Shown: positions 48,850 through 58,116, counted from the first letter of the stretch. The stretch is DNA of 64,000 bases from Solimonas thermocellulolyticum (GCF_040327995.1 NZ_JBEPIJ010000009.1:1-64000), one strand, 5' to 3'. Numbers and translations are program-made. The notes: a model not told the origin generated them from the sequence alone.

Positions 48850-49721
48850 GCCGTTCCGATCGCGAGCACGGCCTGCCAGCGTACGTCGACGATCTCGCGC
48901 AGACGGTCGCGCGCGCGCTCGCCGAAGACCTCGGCAGCGGCGATGTCACCGCACGCCTGGTCGCCGATCACGCACAGGCACGCGCACGCGTCATCGCCCG
49001 CGAAGCGGCGATCATCTGCGGGCGCCCCTGGGTCGACGAAGTGTTCCGGCAGCTCGACGCGCGGGTGAGCTTGGACTGGCAGGTGGCCGAGGGCCAGCGC
49101 GTCGACCCCGATGCCACTGTGTTCACGCTGCGCGGGCCGGCGCGCGCCCTGCTCAGCGGCGAGCGCACCGCGCTCAACTTCCTGCAGACGCTGTCCGGTA
49201 CGGCGACCGCGACCGCTGCCTTCGTCGATGCCGTCGCCGGCACCGGCTGTCGCATCGCCGACACACGCAAGACCCTGCCTGGTCTGCGCAACGCACAGAA
49301 GTACGCGGTGCGCTGCGGCGGCGGCGTGAATCACCGCATCGGCCTGTACGACGGCATCCTGATCAAAGAAAACCACATCGCCGCGGCCGGCGGTATCGCG
49401 CAGGCGATCGCCCAGGCACGTGCGCTCGACGCCGGGGTGCCCCTGATGACCGAGGCGGAGAACCTCGACGAGGTCGATGCCGCGCTGACCGCCGACGTCG
49501 ACCTGCTGCTGGTCGACGACTTCACCCTCGATGCCTTACGCGAAGCCGTGCGCCGCACGCGCGCGCACCGTGCCGCCGGCGGCCGCACCCTGATCGAATA
49601 TTCCGGCGGCGCCAGCCTGGAGCGGGTGCGCGCGATCGCCCAAACCGGCGTCGACCGCATCTCGGTCGGCGCCATCACCAAGCACCTGCGCGCCATCGAC
49701 CTGTCCATGCGCTTGATCTGA
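48846..49721 (+). CDS. nadC: Quinolinate phosphoribosyltransferase NadC
   Basis: A 291-residue enzyme converting quinolinate and PRPP to nicotinate mononucleotide, the step after NadA. LSGERTALNFLQTLSG, DTRKTLPGLR, YAVRCGGGVNHRIGLYDGIL and the glycine-rich EYSGGASLE are diagnostic. It overlaps argF by four bases and is convergent with murI. Confidence 0.96.
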   Translation: MSRSDREHGLPAYVDDLAQTVARALAEDLGSGDVTARLVADHAQARARVIAREAAIICGRPWVDEVFRQLDARVSLDWQVAEGQRVDPDATVFTLRGPARALLSGERTALNFLQTLSGTATATAAFVDAVAGTGCRIADTRKTLPGLRNAQKYAVRCGGGVNHRIGLYDGILIKENHIAAAGGIAQAIAQARALDAGVPLMTEAENLDEVDAALTADVDLLLVDDFTLDALREAVRRTRAHRAAGGRTLIEYSGGASLERVRAIAQTGVDRISVGAITKHLRAIDLSMRLI

Positions 49722-49762
49722 CTCGGGCGCGCCATCGCGCGCTCGCCGACCAAGCGCGTGCT

Positions 49763-50536
49763 TCACACCGTGGTGCCGACCGCAAACAGGCGCTCGCACA
49801 ATCCGAGCACCTCGGCGGCATCCCCGCTGGTCAACCACTGCAATCGGCCGTTCGCGGCTCGGGCGAGCAGGCCTTCGCGTTCAAGCACGCGCCGCACCTG
49901 CCGCGCGACCGCCGCGCCGGTGTCGATCAGGCGTGTATCCGCGCCCGCGATCTGCTGGATGATCGGCCGCAGGAACGGATAGTGGGTGCAACCGAGGACG
50001 AGCACGTCGGCATTCTCGGCGAGCAGCGGCCGCACGTCGCGCTCGACCAGCGCGCGGGTGCGCACGCCGTCGAGTTCGCCGGCCTCGACCTGTTCGACCC
50101 ATCCCGGACAGGGCCGGGTGATCACACGAACATCGCGCGCGTGCGCCGCCAGCAGACGGTGGAACTTCTCACCGGCCAGTGCGGCGCCGGTCGCGAGCAC
50201 GCCGACGACGCCGCTGCGCGTCGCCGCGACTGCGGGCTTCACCGCGGGCTCCATGCCGACGAACGGCACCGGATAGGTCGCGCGCAGGTGCTCGACGGCG
50301 GCGATCGTCGCCGTGTTGCAGGCGACGACGATCAGTTTGCAGCCGCGCGCGAGCAGCAGCTCGGTGATCGCGCAGGCGCGTGCCTGGATCGCCTCGCGCG
50401 GCTGGCCACCGTAGGGGCAGTACGCGCTGTCGGCGTAGTAGATCAGCTCTTCGCCGGGCAACAGCGCACGGATCTCGCGCAGCACCGAAACGCCGCCGAC
50501 ACCGGAGTCGAACACGCCGATGGGCGCGTCGCTCAC
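49763..50536 (-). CDS. murI: Glutamate racemase MurI
   Basis: A 257-residue racemase supplying D-glutamate for peptidoglycan. GVFDSGVGG opens the fold; the two catalytic cysteines lie in VACNTAT and LGCTHYPFL. The GTG at 50536 overlaps the hydrolase stop as GTGA, so it is preferred over a GTG six codons upstream. Confidence 0.95.
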   Translation of the reverse strand: MSDAPIGVFDSGVGGVSVLREIRALLPGEELIYYADSAYCPYGGQPREAIQARACAITELLLARGCKLIVVACNTATIAAVEHLRATYPVPFVGMEPAVKPAVAATRSGVVGVLATGAALAGEKFHRLLAAHARDVRVITRPCPGWVEQVEAGELDGVRTRALVERDVRPLLAENADVLVLGCTHYPFLRPIIQQIAGADTRLIDTGAAVARQVRRVLEREGLLARAANGRLQWLTSGDAAEVLGLCERLFAVGTTV

Positions 50537-51429
50537 GCGCCGGCCTTGCGCCACGCCGGCGGCGGGCCGTCGAGGAAGCGTTCGACCACGGCGTTGAACG
50601 CCTGTGGCTGTTCACTCGGCAAACCGTGGTGCGCGCCCTTGAACACGTGCAGGCGCGCGCGCGGCAGCGCGTGCGCGAACATGACCGTCTGGTCGTGGCC
50701 GAAGTAGTCGTGCTCGGATGCGGCGACCAGCACCGGCAAGCGCAGTTCGCCGAGTCGCTCGATCACCGACCATGCCGCCAACGCGCGCAGCGCCGCCAAG
50801 TAGTTGCGGCGCGAGTTGCGCGCGCCACGCGCGATCGCGCGTGCGCGCTGCGCAGCCTGCTCCGGTGCCGGAAAAGAACGCTGCGCGCCGATGCGGGCGA
50901 GCCGTTCGGGGCCGAGCAGCCCCATCACCGCGAACCGGTAGAAAAACTCGATGTGATGGCGCAGCGAGCGCGGCCGAAAGCTCGGCGCGCTGTTGGCGAT
51001 CACCAGCCGCTCGACGCGATCGGGGTGGTCGAGGGTGAACTGCTGCGCCACCGCCCCGCCCATCGAATGTCCGATCAGGCGACAGCGCGCAACGCCGAGC
51101 GCATCGAGGAACGCGGCGACGTCACTGGCATGTTCCGGCACGCCGAGGCCGCGGCGACCGCGCGGGCTGGCGCCAAAGCCACGAAGGTCCGGCGCCAACA
51201 CGCGGTAGCGCCGGGCAAAGAACGGTATCTGGTGTTCCCAGTCGAAGTGACTGCCGCCCAAGCCATGCAGCAGCAGCAGCGGGCTGCCGCAGCCGGCCTC
51301 GGCGTAGTGCAGATCGACATCGCCCACACGCACTCGCGCCCGCACGACCGTCGGCGCCCAGTCGGAACCGGCATCAGCGCCGAGCGCGTCCACCCTCGAC
51401 GCCGCAGAAGCAGTGTGCGTACTGTCCAT
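50533..51429 (-). CDS. Alpha/beta-fold hydrolase
   Basis: A 298-residue alpha/beta hydrolase. LLLLHGLGGSHFDWE gives the oxyanion loop, GHSMGGA the nucleophile elbow, EHDYFG a possible acid and GAHHGLPSE the histidine. No substrate is evident. The start at 51429 would overlap the sppA end by 56 bases; a GTG at 51393 would shorten the overlap to 20. It is coupled to murI downstream. Confidence 0.8.
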   Translation of the reverse strand: MDSTHTASAASRVDALGADAGSDWAPTVVRARVRVGDVDLHYAEAGCGSPLLLLHGLGGSHFDWEHQIPFFARRYRVLAPDLRGFGASPRGRRGLGVPEHASDVAAFLDALGVARCRLIGHSMGGAVAQQFTLDHPDRVERLVIANSAPSFRPRSLRHHIEFFYRFAVMGLLGPERLARIGAQRSFPAPEQAAQRARAIARGARNSRRNYLAALRALAAWSVIERLGELRLPVLVAASEHDYFGHDQTVMFAHALPRARLHVFKGAHHGLPSEQPQAFNAVVERFLDGPPPAWRKAGA

Positions 51430-53236
51430 TTGGGTCGTTGAACGCGGCCAGCACACGACGCAGATCGACGCGCGCCTGGGCGCCCTCGAACCAAGTGCGC
51501 CAGGGTGCCGGCACCCAACTGGAGACGCGCCCCGAGAACCGTGACAGGATCTCGGCCGTGAAGCCGCGCGCGGGGCGACGCTCGTCGAGCACGTAGGCAT
51601 CGAGGGCAAGTCCGGCCAGCGTCGCCGCGGCGTCGGCGGCGTCGCGCCGGCCACCGAAATGGTCGATCAAACCGAGCGCGCGCGCATCGGCGCCGCTCCA
51701 CACCCGCCCCTGCGCGATTTCGTCGACGCGTGCCAGGTCCAGCTCGCGGCCGGCAGCCACGCCCTCGATGAAGTCGCGGTAGACCTTCTCGATGCCCGAC
51801 TGGATGATCGCGCGCGCGTCCTCGCCGAGCGGGCGGTCGAGGCGAAAGGCGCCGGCGAGCCGGGTGGTGCCGACACCGTCGGTGTGGATGCCGAGCTTGT
51901 TCAGGGTGCCGTCGAAAGTCGGCACCAGACCGAACACGCCGATCGATCCGGTGATGGTCGTCTCGTGTCCCCAGATCTGGTCGGCGTCCATCGCCACCCA
52001 GTAGCCGCCGCTGGCGGCGACGCTGGACATGGACGCGACCACGGGCTTGCCGGCCGCCTGCAGGTTGCGCACGCCGCGGCGGATCTGCTCCGCCGCCCAG
52101 ACGCTGCCACCGGGGGAATCGATGCGCAACACGACGGCAGCGACCGTCTCGTCCCGACGCGCCTCGTCGAGCAGCTCGAAAATCGTATCGCCGCCGGCTT
52201 GGCCGGGCTCGCCCGGACCATCGACGATCTCCCCTTGCACCACCACCAGCGCGACCTTCTTGGCGCGCTTGCCGGCGGACACCTTCTTCGCGCCGCGTAC
52301 GGCGTTGAGATAATCGAGATAGTGGATCTGGCGAAAGCTGCCATGATCCTCGTCGAAGCCCACGGTCTCGCCGATCCGGGCACGAAACTCGGTGAGGTTC
52401 TCAAGGCGCGTCACCAGACTCTGGTCACGCGCATAGGCCGCCGCATCGCCACCGAGTGCTTCGAGCCCGGCGCGCAGGCCGTCGACGTAGCGATCGGCAG
52501 CATCGGGGGCAAGCCCTCGCCCCTCGGCCACCGCGGCGCTGTAAGCCGTCCACAGATCGCCGAGCCACTCGCGGTTGGCCATGCGCGCCTCATCCGACAT
52601 GTCATTGCGAGTGAACGGCTCCACGGCGGATTTGAAGGCACCGACGCGGAACACGTTCATGTCGATGCCGATCTTTTCGATCGCCTCGGCGTAGTAGTTG
52701 TGGTAGACGCTGAAGCCCTCGATGTAGACCATGCCGTAGGGATCGAGGCTGATCTCGTCGGCCTGGGCTGCGGCGTAATAATGCGCCTGGTCGTACCACG
52801 GCCCCCAAGCGACGATGGGCTTGCCCGCCGCCTGAAACGCGCGCATCGCGGCGCGGAGCTCGTCGAGCTGCGCAAGGCCCGCGGACCACAGACCGTCGAG
52901 CTTGAGCACGGCCAGGCGGATGCGCTCATCCTCGCGTGCCGCATCCAGCGCTTCGATCAAGTCATGCAGGTTCGACTGCGAGGGCATCTCGCCGGTGATG
53001 TTCTCGAAGAACTGCTGACCGGGGTCGATGTCGATCTGCTCGACGAGCACGCCGCTCGGCGCCAGCACCAGCGCGACGTTGTCCTCCACCATCACCGGCG
53101 AGCTGCTGCGCAGCACCATCCACAGCAACCCCAAGCCGAGCAACAGCGAGGCGATGACGATCACGCGGTACAGCAACACGACGGCGCCCCAGACGAGATC
53201 GAAGGCGCGGCGCAGCAGGGGTTTGTTCTCGCTCAT
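51374..53236 (-). CDS. sppA: Signal peptide peptidase SppA, 67 kDa type
   Basis: A 620-residue inner-membrane protease that degrades cleaved signal peptides. One N-terminal membrane segment (residues 19-43) is followed by two ClpP-like domains. The catalytic dyad is Lys202 in GAFKSAVEP and Ser409 in AASGGYW, the spacing of the E. coli enzyme. It is followed by a hydrolase gene that overlaps its end. Confidence 0.94.
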   Translation of the reverse strand: MSENKPLLRRAFDLVWGAVVLLYRVIVIASLLLGLGLLWMVLRSSSPVMVEDNVALVLAPSGVLVEQIDIDPGQQFFENITGEMPSQSNLHDLIEALDAAREDERIRLAVLKLDGLWSAGLAQLDELRAAMRAFQAAGKPIVAWGPWYDQAHYYAAAQADEISLDPYGMVYIEGFSVYHNYYAEAIEKIGIDMNVFRVGAFKSAVEPFTRNDMSDEARMANREWLGDLWTAYSAAVAEGRGLAPDAADRYVDGLRAGLEALGGDAAAYARDQSLVTRLENLTEFRARIGETVGFDEDHGSFRQIHYLDYLNAVRGAKKVSAGKRAKKVALVVVQGEIVDGPGEPGQAGGDTIFELLDEARRDETVAAVVLRIDSPGGSVWAAEQIRRGVRNLQAAGKPVVASMSSVAASGGYWVAMDADQIWGHETTITGSIGVFGLVPTFDGTLNKLGIHTDGVGTTRLAGAFRLDRPLGEDARAIIQSGIEKVYRDFIEGVAAGRELDLARVDEIAQGRVWSGADARALGLIDHFGGRRDAADAAATLAGLALDAYVLDERRPARGFTAEILSRFSGRVSSWVPAPWRTWFEGAQARVDLRRVLAAFNDPNGQYAHCFCGVEGGRARR

Positions 53237-53258
53237 GCGGCTATGGGATCGGTTGGAA

Positions 53259-54380
53259 TCAACGGCGCTTCATCACGACCGAGCCGGCCGAGTAACCGGC
53301 GCCGAAGGCGCACAGTACACCGACGTCGCCAGGCTGCAAATCGCGATGGAATTTGTGAAAGGCGATCACCGAGCCGGCCGAGCTGGTGTTGGCGTATTCG
53401 TCGAGGATGACCGGCGCCTCATCGGGACTGGGCTCGCGCCCGAGTACACGCTTGGCGATGAGCTGGTTCATGCCCAGATTGGCCTGGTGTAACCAGAAGC
53501 GGCGCACGCCGGCCGCATCGATACGCAGGTCGGCGAGATGGCCGAGCATCAACTCCGCCGCCAGCGGCACGACCTCCTTGAATACCTTACGCCCCTCCTG
53601 GTGGAACAGCACATCGTCCCAGCGGCGCTGCGGGCGCTCGCAGGCGTTCAGAAAACCGAAGTTGTTGCGGATGTTGTTGGAGAACTGCGTCTTGAGGCGC
53701 GTGCCCAGGATCTCGAAGCCCCGCCCTGCGCCGGCGTTGTCGGCCGGCTCGACCAGCACCGCCGTCGCCGCATCGCCGAAGATGAAATGGCAGTCGCGAT
53801 TGCGCCAGTTCAGATGGCCGCTACAGATCTCCGGGCTGACCACGAGCGCCGCACGCGCATTGCCGATGCGCACCGCATCCGCCGCCGCCTGGATGCCGAA
53901 GGCCGCCGATGCGCACGCGACGTTCATGTCGTAGGCGTAGCCGCGCGCGCCCAGATAATGCTGAATCTCGACCGCGACCGCCGGATAGCCGCGCTGCATG
54001 TTCGAGCAGGCGACGACGATGAGATCCACGTCCGCGGCCTCGCGCCCGGCCGCGGCCAGTGCCTCGCGCGCGGCGGCGACGCCCATCTCGCACATCTGCG
54101 AGGGCTGATCGTCGCCGCGCATCTCGATGCGCGGACGCATCCACTCGACATCGAGCACACCCTCGCGGTCGATCACGTAACGCGACTTGATGCCCGAGGC
54201 CTTGACGATGAACTCGCTGCTCGACGCCTGCAGCGCCGGCGTGCGCCCGGCAGCGATCTCGTCGGCATGCTCGCGGTTGTAGCGCTCGACATAGGCGTTG
54301 TAGCAAGCGACCAGCTCGTCGTTGGAGATCGACTGCGACGGCGTGTACAGGCCGGTGCCGGTAATCGCGACTGGGATCAT
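53259..54380 (-). CDS. Beta-ketoacyl-ACP synthase III family protein
   Basis: A 373-residue KAS III-fold enzyme with the Cys-His-Asn triad: Cys156 in NVACASAAFG, His in WLHQANLG and Asn in EYANTSSAG. It is longer than FabH by an N-terminal insertion (about residues 25-60), a form seen in FabH-like proteins that can use longer acyl-CoA primers. Its neighbours, SppA and two hydrolases, do not form a known fatty-acid synthesis cluster. The start is 34 bases downstream of the membrane hydrolase gene, in the same run. Confidence 0.87.
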   Translation of the reverse strand: MIPVAITGTGLYTPSQSISNDELVACYNAYVERYNREHADEIAAGRTPALQASSSEFIVKASGIKSRYVIDREGVLDVEWMRPRIEMRGDDQPSQMCEMGVAAAREALAAAGREAADVDLIVVACSNMQRGYPAVAVEIQHYLGARGYAYDMNVACASAAFGIQAAADAVRIGNARAALVVSPEICSGHLNWRNRDCHFIFGDAATAVLVEPADNAGAGRGFEILGTRLKTQFSNNIRNNFGFLNACERPQRRWDDVLFHQEGRKVFKEVVPLAAELMLGHLADLRIDAAGVRRFWLHQANLGMNQLIAKRVLGREPSPDEAPVILDEYANTSSAGSVIAFHKFHRDLQPGDVGVLCAFGAGYSAGSVVMKRR

Positions 54381-54413
54381 GGGGAGGATAGGGTAAGGCC
54401 GGGGGATCGGAGT

Positions 54414-55832
54414 TTAGCGCAGCGTCCAGCCGGCCCCATCCAACGCCGCGCGCACCGCCTGGCGCATCGTGCGCTCGCGCCGCACCGACAGATGCGATCC
54501 CTGATACCAGGTCACCGGCACCTGCCAGTGTGCGCTCAGCGCCAGCGGATGCTCGGGCGGCACCAGGCGGTCGCCGGTCGCGGCGAAGATGTGGCGGCGC
54601 TCGATCGGCTGTAACGGCGGCCGCGCCAGCGGCGAGACCGGCGCAAGCAGCCGGCGATAGCGATGTTCGTCGAGGCCGTGCGCGGCGAAGTAGCGCAGAT
54701 GCGCCGGCGGCAACACGCGCCACAGCGCCGCGGCGAGGTCGATCACCGGAATGCCGGCGATGACGAAATCGAGGTCGGCCTCGTAGGTCGCGAGCAGCGC
54801 GGCGTTGTAGCCGCCCAGCGAAAAGCCGAGCACGCCGACCCGCGCCCCGGGTTCGTGCTGACGCAGCCAGGCCAGCGTGCGCCGCAGATCCCACAGCGTC
54901 TGCATCTCGGCGTGCAAAAGGTCGGTCAGATCGCCGTCCAGGAAGTGATCGCCGGACTTGGTGCCGACGCTGCGCGGGCCGTGCAGCGGCAGCACCGGCT
55001 GGATCAGGTTCAGGCCCAGACGATGGTGCAGCCAGTTAGGCGAGAAGAGACTGAAGTCCATCCACGCCCGCCCCATGCGGTAGCCGTGGATGCACAGCAG
55101 CCACGGCCGCGGCGCGCCGGCGTGGCGCAACAGGCGCACGTGGCAATGGCGATTGGCGTCATGCTGCAGCCAGCGGTCGTCACCGGGCAAGGACGGCGGT
55201 GTGCGAAAACCCGACTCGAACCTGAGGATCTCGTAGTCGATGCCCCACAGCCGTGCACGCTCGACCTGCGTGTCGTCCGGCGGTGGCGGCGGCAGATGCA
55301 GCGCCGCCGGGTCGTCGTCCCAGCCGTTCTCGGTGATTGCCTTTTCCAGTCGCGCCGCGTCCTCGCAGATGCGCGTCGCCAGTGCGCCGCCGGGGATCGA
55401 CGCCGCGGTGACGAAATAGCCGAGCACCAATTCATCGAGCGCGAGCTTCAAGTCCATCGACGTCGAGCGCTCGACTTCCGGCACCCCCTCGTAGCTCGCC
55501 GTGCGCAGCCAGCTGAGGCGGCCAGCGATAACGAAACTCGCCGCCGACAACAGCAACAGCCAGAACGCATCGCCGAGTCCGGCGGCCCAGCACGCCAGCG
55601 GGCTGAGCACGGCACCGAGGGCGCTGCCGATCGCGATCGGACCGAGCGTGCGCGCATCGCCAGGGAACAGCAGCAGCCCCAGGCCACCGCCGAGCAGCAG
55701 CAAGCCGGGCGCCAGCGCCAGCAGCAGCCAGGTGCCGCCGCTGTCGGCAAGCAGCCAGTACAGGCCGGCGACGATTGGCAGCAAAGCGAGCCACTCGCGT
55801 GGCCGCGGCGGCGGCAGATGCACGACAGCCAT
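54414..55832 (-). CDS. Membrane-anchored alpha/beta hydrolase, uncharacterised
   Basis: A 472-residue protein. Three to four hydrophobic segments occupy residues 15-105. A cytosolic or periplasmic alpha/beta-hydrolase domain follows, with LLCIHGYRMGRAW, the elbow GFSLGGYNAAL and a late His in YQGSHLS. A FAATGDRLVPPE segment resembles the acid-residue region. CAGGAG precedes the ATG. It lies six bases after the small membrane-protein gene and upstream of the KAS III gene. No known enzyme of this layout was recognised. Confidence 0.75.
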   Translation of the reverse strand: MAVVHLPPPRPREWLALLPIVAGLYWLLADSGGTWLLLALAPGLLLLGGGLGLLLFPGDARTLGPIAIGSALGAVLSPLACWAAGLGDAFWLLLLSAASFVIAGRLSWLRTASYEGVPEVERSTSMDLKLALDELVLGYFVTAASIPGGALATRICEDAARLEKAITENGWDDDPAALHLPPPPPDDTQVERARLWGIDYEILRFESGFRTPPSLPGDDRWLQHDANRHCHVRLLRHAGAPRPWLLCIHGYRMGRAWMDFSLFSPNWLHHRLGLNLIQPVLPLHGPRSVGTKSGDHFLDGDLTDLLHAEMQTLWDLRRTLAWLRQHEPGARVGVLGFSLGGYNAALLATYEADLDFVIAGIPVIDLAAALWRVLPPAHLRYFAAHGLDEHRYRRLLAPVSPLARPPLQPIERRHIFAATGDRLVPPEHPLALSAHWQVPVTWYQGSHLSVRRERTMRQAVRAALDGAGWTLR

Positions 55833-55837
55833 GCGGA

Positions 55838-56134
55838 TCAGCTCCTGAGGAGATCGATCAACAGCAGCGCGCCGACGACGAGCGCGAGGACGCTCGCGGC
55901 CTGCGCCGGCCATCGGAAGGACCAGAGGCGGCGCTGTGCGAGGAACGCGAGCCCCGTGAACACGCTCAATACCCAGAACACGGCGGTCACGGCGGCGACG
56001 GTCGGCCACTCCGCGCGCATGCGCGGCGAGGCATCGAGATAGATCGCGTAGATCAGCGCGACGACGCCCAGCGTGACCGCGAAGGTCGCGCACAGCGCCA
56101 GCGCAACGGCGTTGAAGATCTGGACGGCCTTCAT
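55838..56134 (-). CDS. Small membrane protein, three predicted helices
   Basis: A 98-residue hydrophobic protein with segments at about 8-32, 44-66 and 76-96 and no other motif. Not recognised. Its ATG overlaps the stop of the 91-residue gene (ATGA), and its stop is five bases from the hydrolase start, so it belongs to the same run. Confidence 0.7.
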   Translation of the reverse strand: MKAVQIFNAVALALCATFAVTLGVVALIYAIYLDASPRMRAEWPTVAAVTAVFWVLSVFTGLAFLAQRRLWSFRWPAQAASVLALVVGALLLIDLLRS

Positions 56135-56406
56135 CCGCGCCTGCGCTTGCGAGCGCCGCTGGGGATCAGGTGGCCGACGACCTTGGGGCTGGAAAGCCCG
56201 GCCCGGAACATCAGCGTGACGAAGGTTCGTAGGATACGATCGCGATTCTGGAACACCGAGTTGACCATCGGAATGCGTTGCCGGTTGATCGGCGTGATGC
56301 GCTCGTCCGTCTCGTCGCCGAAGCGCAAGCTCACCGTGAGGTCGACCTCCAGCGGATCCTGCTGCTTCGCAGACCGCGACCGCGACCGCGGTGGCTTGCT
56401 TATCAT
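56131..56406 (-). CDS. Conserved-looking hypothetical protein, 91 residues
   Basis: A basic 91-residue protein. The N-terminal part is Arg/Ser-rich and the middle runs VDLTVSLRFGDETDERI. Not recognised. It is preceded by AGGGGAT, starts at ATG 56406, and its stop overlaps the next gene as ATGA; these details argue that it is real. It is divergent from the YqiA-like gene, with 27 bases between the starts. Confidence 0.6.
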   Translation of the reverse strand: MISKPPRSRSRSAKQQDPLEVDLTVSLRFGDETDERITPINRQRIPMVNSVFQNRDRILRTFVTLMFRAGLSSPKVVGHLIPSGARKRRRG

Positions 56407-56433
56407 CGCTATCCCCTGCTGAAGACCCGCCCG

Positions 56434-56952
56434 ATGACCCTGCCTGCCGATGCTGCCGATCTGGTCTGCTTTGCCCATGGCAAGGAAAGCGGACCCTGGG
56501 GTCTGAAGATCACACGGCTGGCCGACGTGGCCCGGCAGCAGGGCTTCGAGGTGATGAGTCCGGATTATAGACAGACGCAGAATCCGGACGAGCGCGTGGC
56601 GATGCTCGTGGCGCTGCGCCCGCGGGCTCGGCGCCTGGTGCTCGCCGGTTCGAGCATGGGTGGCTACGTGTCGGCGATGGCCTGCGCCGCACTGCGGCCA
56701 CAGGCCCTGTTCCTGATGGCCCCGGCGCTGTACTTCCCCGGCTGGGACGCCGAACCCGAAGGCATTCCGGCGCTGTGCAGCACCGTTCACGGCCTTCGCG
56801 ACGACATCGTGCCGGCCGAGCGCAGCCTGCGCTTTGCGAAGACGCACGGCGCCGAGCTGCACCTGATCGACGCGGAGCATACGCTCAACGCACGCATCGA
56901 TCTGATCGCGGCACTGTTCGCCGATCTTCTGCAACGCGTGCGTGCGAGCTGA
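56434..56952 (+). CDS. YqiA/YcfP-type alpha/beta hydrolase
   Basis: A 172-residue small esterase-like protein. CFAHGKESGPWG is the N-terminal loop, GSSMGGYVS the elbow, HGLRDDIVP the Asp region and EHTLNARID the His region, so the triad is complete. It starts at ATG 56434. It shares the TGATG stop/start with the next gene. Confidence 0.8.
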   Translation: MTLPADAADLVCFAHGKESGPWGLKITRLADVARQQGFEVMSPDYRQTQNPDERVAMLVALRPRARRLVLAGSSMGGYVSAMACAALRPQALFLMAPALYFPGWDAEPEGIPALCSTVHGLRDDIVPAERSLRFAKTHGAELHLIDAEHTLNARIDLIAALFADLLQRVRAS

Positions 56953-57383
56953 TGTCGCGGCGCGACGCACTCACCCAAGCCTACACGGCGGCGCGCTACA
57001 CGGTCCTTGTTCGTGGACGCAGGCACGCGGCAACGATCGGCCGCTCCTGCCCGTCGCTGGACGCCGCCCTGCGGCGCTGCGGCTGCCGGTCACACTGGTG
57101 CCTGCTGACGCCCTGTAATCCGCACTCGCGGCGCCTGGCGACGCAGAGCAACGCGCAGCGCCTGCATCTGCTGCAGCAGCTCGTGCGCCGCCACGGCTGG
57201 CGTGCCCTGCCCGCGCGCAATGCGAGTCCGGACGGACGCTGGATCGAGCCTGGTCTGTGCCTGCTCGATGCGCCGCCGCGGCAGGTCGAGCGTCTGGCGC
57301 GCCGCTTCGGTCAGCTCGCGTGGGTGTTCGGGCGGCTGGGCGCAGCGCCTCGCCTGCTGTGGACGAACGACCCGCGCAGCTAG
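56952..57383 (+). CDS. DUF3293-like protein
   Basis: A 143-residue protein. YTVLVRGR, LLTPCNPHSRRLATQSN, DGRWIEPGLCLLD and RRFGQLAWVFG match the DUF3293 family, whose role is unknown. The start overlaps the hydrolase stop. The end shares CTAG with the opposing gene. Confidence 0.72.
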   Translation: MSRRDALTQAYTAARYTVLVRGRRHAATIGRSCPSLDAALRRCGCRSHWCLLTPCNPHSRRLATQSNAQRLHLLQQLVRRHGWRALPARNASPDGRWIEPGLCLLDAPPRQVERLARRFGQLAWVFGRLGAAPRLLWTNDPRS

Positions 57384-57658
57384 CGCGTACGCCGATCGAT
57401 ATGCCCCAGATCGCGGCCCGGGGCGATGCGGTCACGCACTCGCCGCTTGAGCTCGGGTAGCTCGACGAAGCCACCATCGCGCTCGCGGTCGGCGATGATC
57501 TCGCCGTTGAGCATGACGCGAAAAACCCCGCTCGCCTGCTTGCTGAGCGTGACCTGATCGACTTCGTCCTCGAACGTGGACAGCAGCTCCTGTGCGAGCC
57601 AGGCCGCGCGCAGCAGCCACTTGCAGCGGGGGCAGTAACCGATCTCGATGCGATTCAT
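57380..57658 (-). CDS. SelT/SelW/SelH (Rdx) family thioredoxin-like protein
   Basis: A 92-residue protein. IGYCPRCKWLLRAAWLAQEL carries the CxxC pair of the Rdx family (selenoprotein W-like, here with Cys). A short thioredoxin-like fold with redox function is likely. Its start overlaps the thioesterase stop as ATGA. Confidence 0.85.
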   Translation of the reverse strand: MNRIEIGYCPRCKWLLRAAWLAQELLSTFEDEVDQVTLSKQASGVFRVMLNGEIIADRERDGGFVELPELKRRVRDRIAPGRDLGHIDRRTR

Positions 57659-58116
57659 CGTGACCTCACTGGCCAGGGCGCGTAGGCGCGGAACTCGGGC
57701 GGCATGCGCCGCGGGCGGCCGCTCTTCATGTCCACGCAGACCCACTGCGTGGCGCCGCGCAGCACCGTCTTGCCGTCGGCCTCGCGCACGATCTGGTAAC
57801 GCCGCCACATCGACAAGCGAAAGTCATTCTCGTGCACCCAGGTGGCCAGCCACAGCCGGTCGTTGGCGAAGGTCGGCGCCAGATAGTCCAGTTCGTGACG
57901 GCGTGCGACGCAGCCGGCACCAAGCCGCTCGTAGGCCTCGAAATCCAGCCCCAGGCTGACCGAATGGCTCCACGCCACCTGCTCCAGCCAGTGCAGGTAC
58001 ATCACATTGTTGGTGTGACCGAAGCGGTCGAGATGTTCGGCTGTAACGGTGACCGGCAGCAGGTGGGGTCGGTCGACGTCCCAATCGAACGCGGTCGCGG
58101 CTTGCTCTGGCGTCAT
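57655..58116 (-). CDS. Hotdog-fold acyl-CoA thioesterase (4-HBT/YbgC-like)
   Basis: A 153-residue thioesterase. HLDRFGHTNNVMYLHWLEQV is the hotdog signature with its conserved Asp-His region; the rest is strand-rich as expected. It probably hydrolyses acyl-CoA thioesters, the acyl chain being unknown. It is the first gene of a two-gene unit with the Rdx protein. Confidence 0.87.
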   Translation of the reverse strand: MTPEQAATAFDWDVDRPHLLPVTVTAEHLDRFGHTNNVMYLHWLEQVAWSHSVSLGLDFEAYERLGAGCVARRHELDYLAPTFANDRLWLATWVHENDFRLSMWRRYQIVREADGKTVLRGATQWVCVDMKSGRPRRMPPEFRAYAPWPVRSR

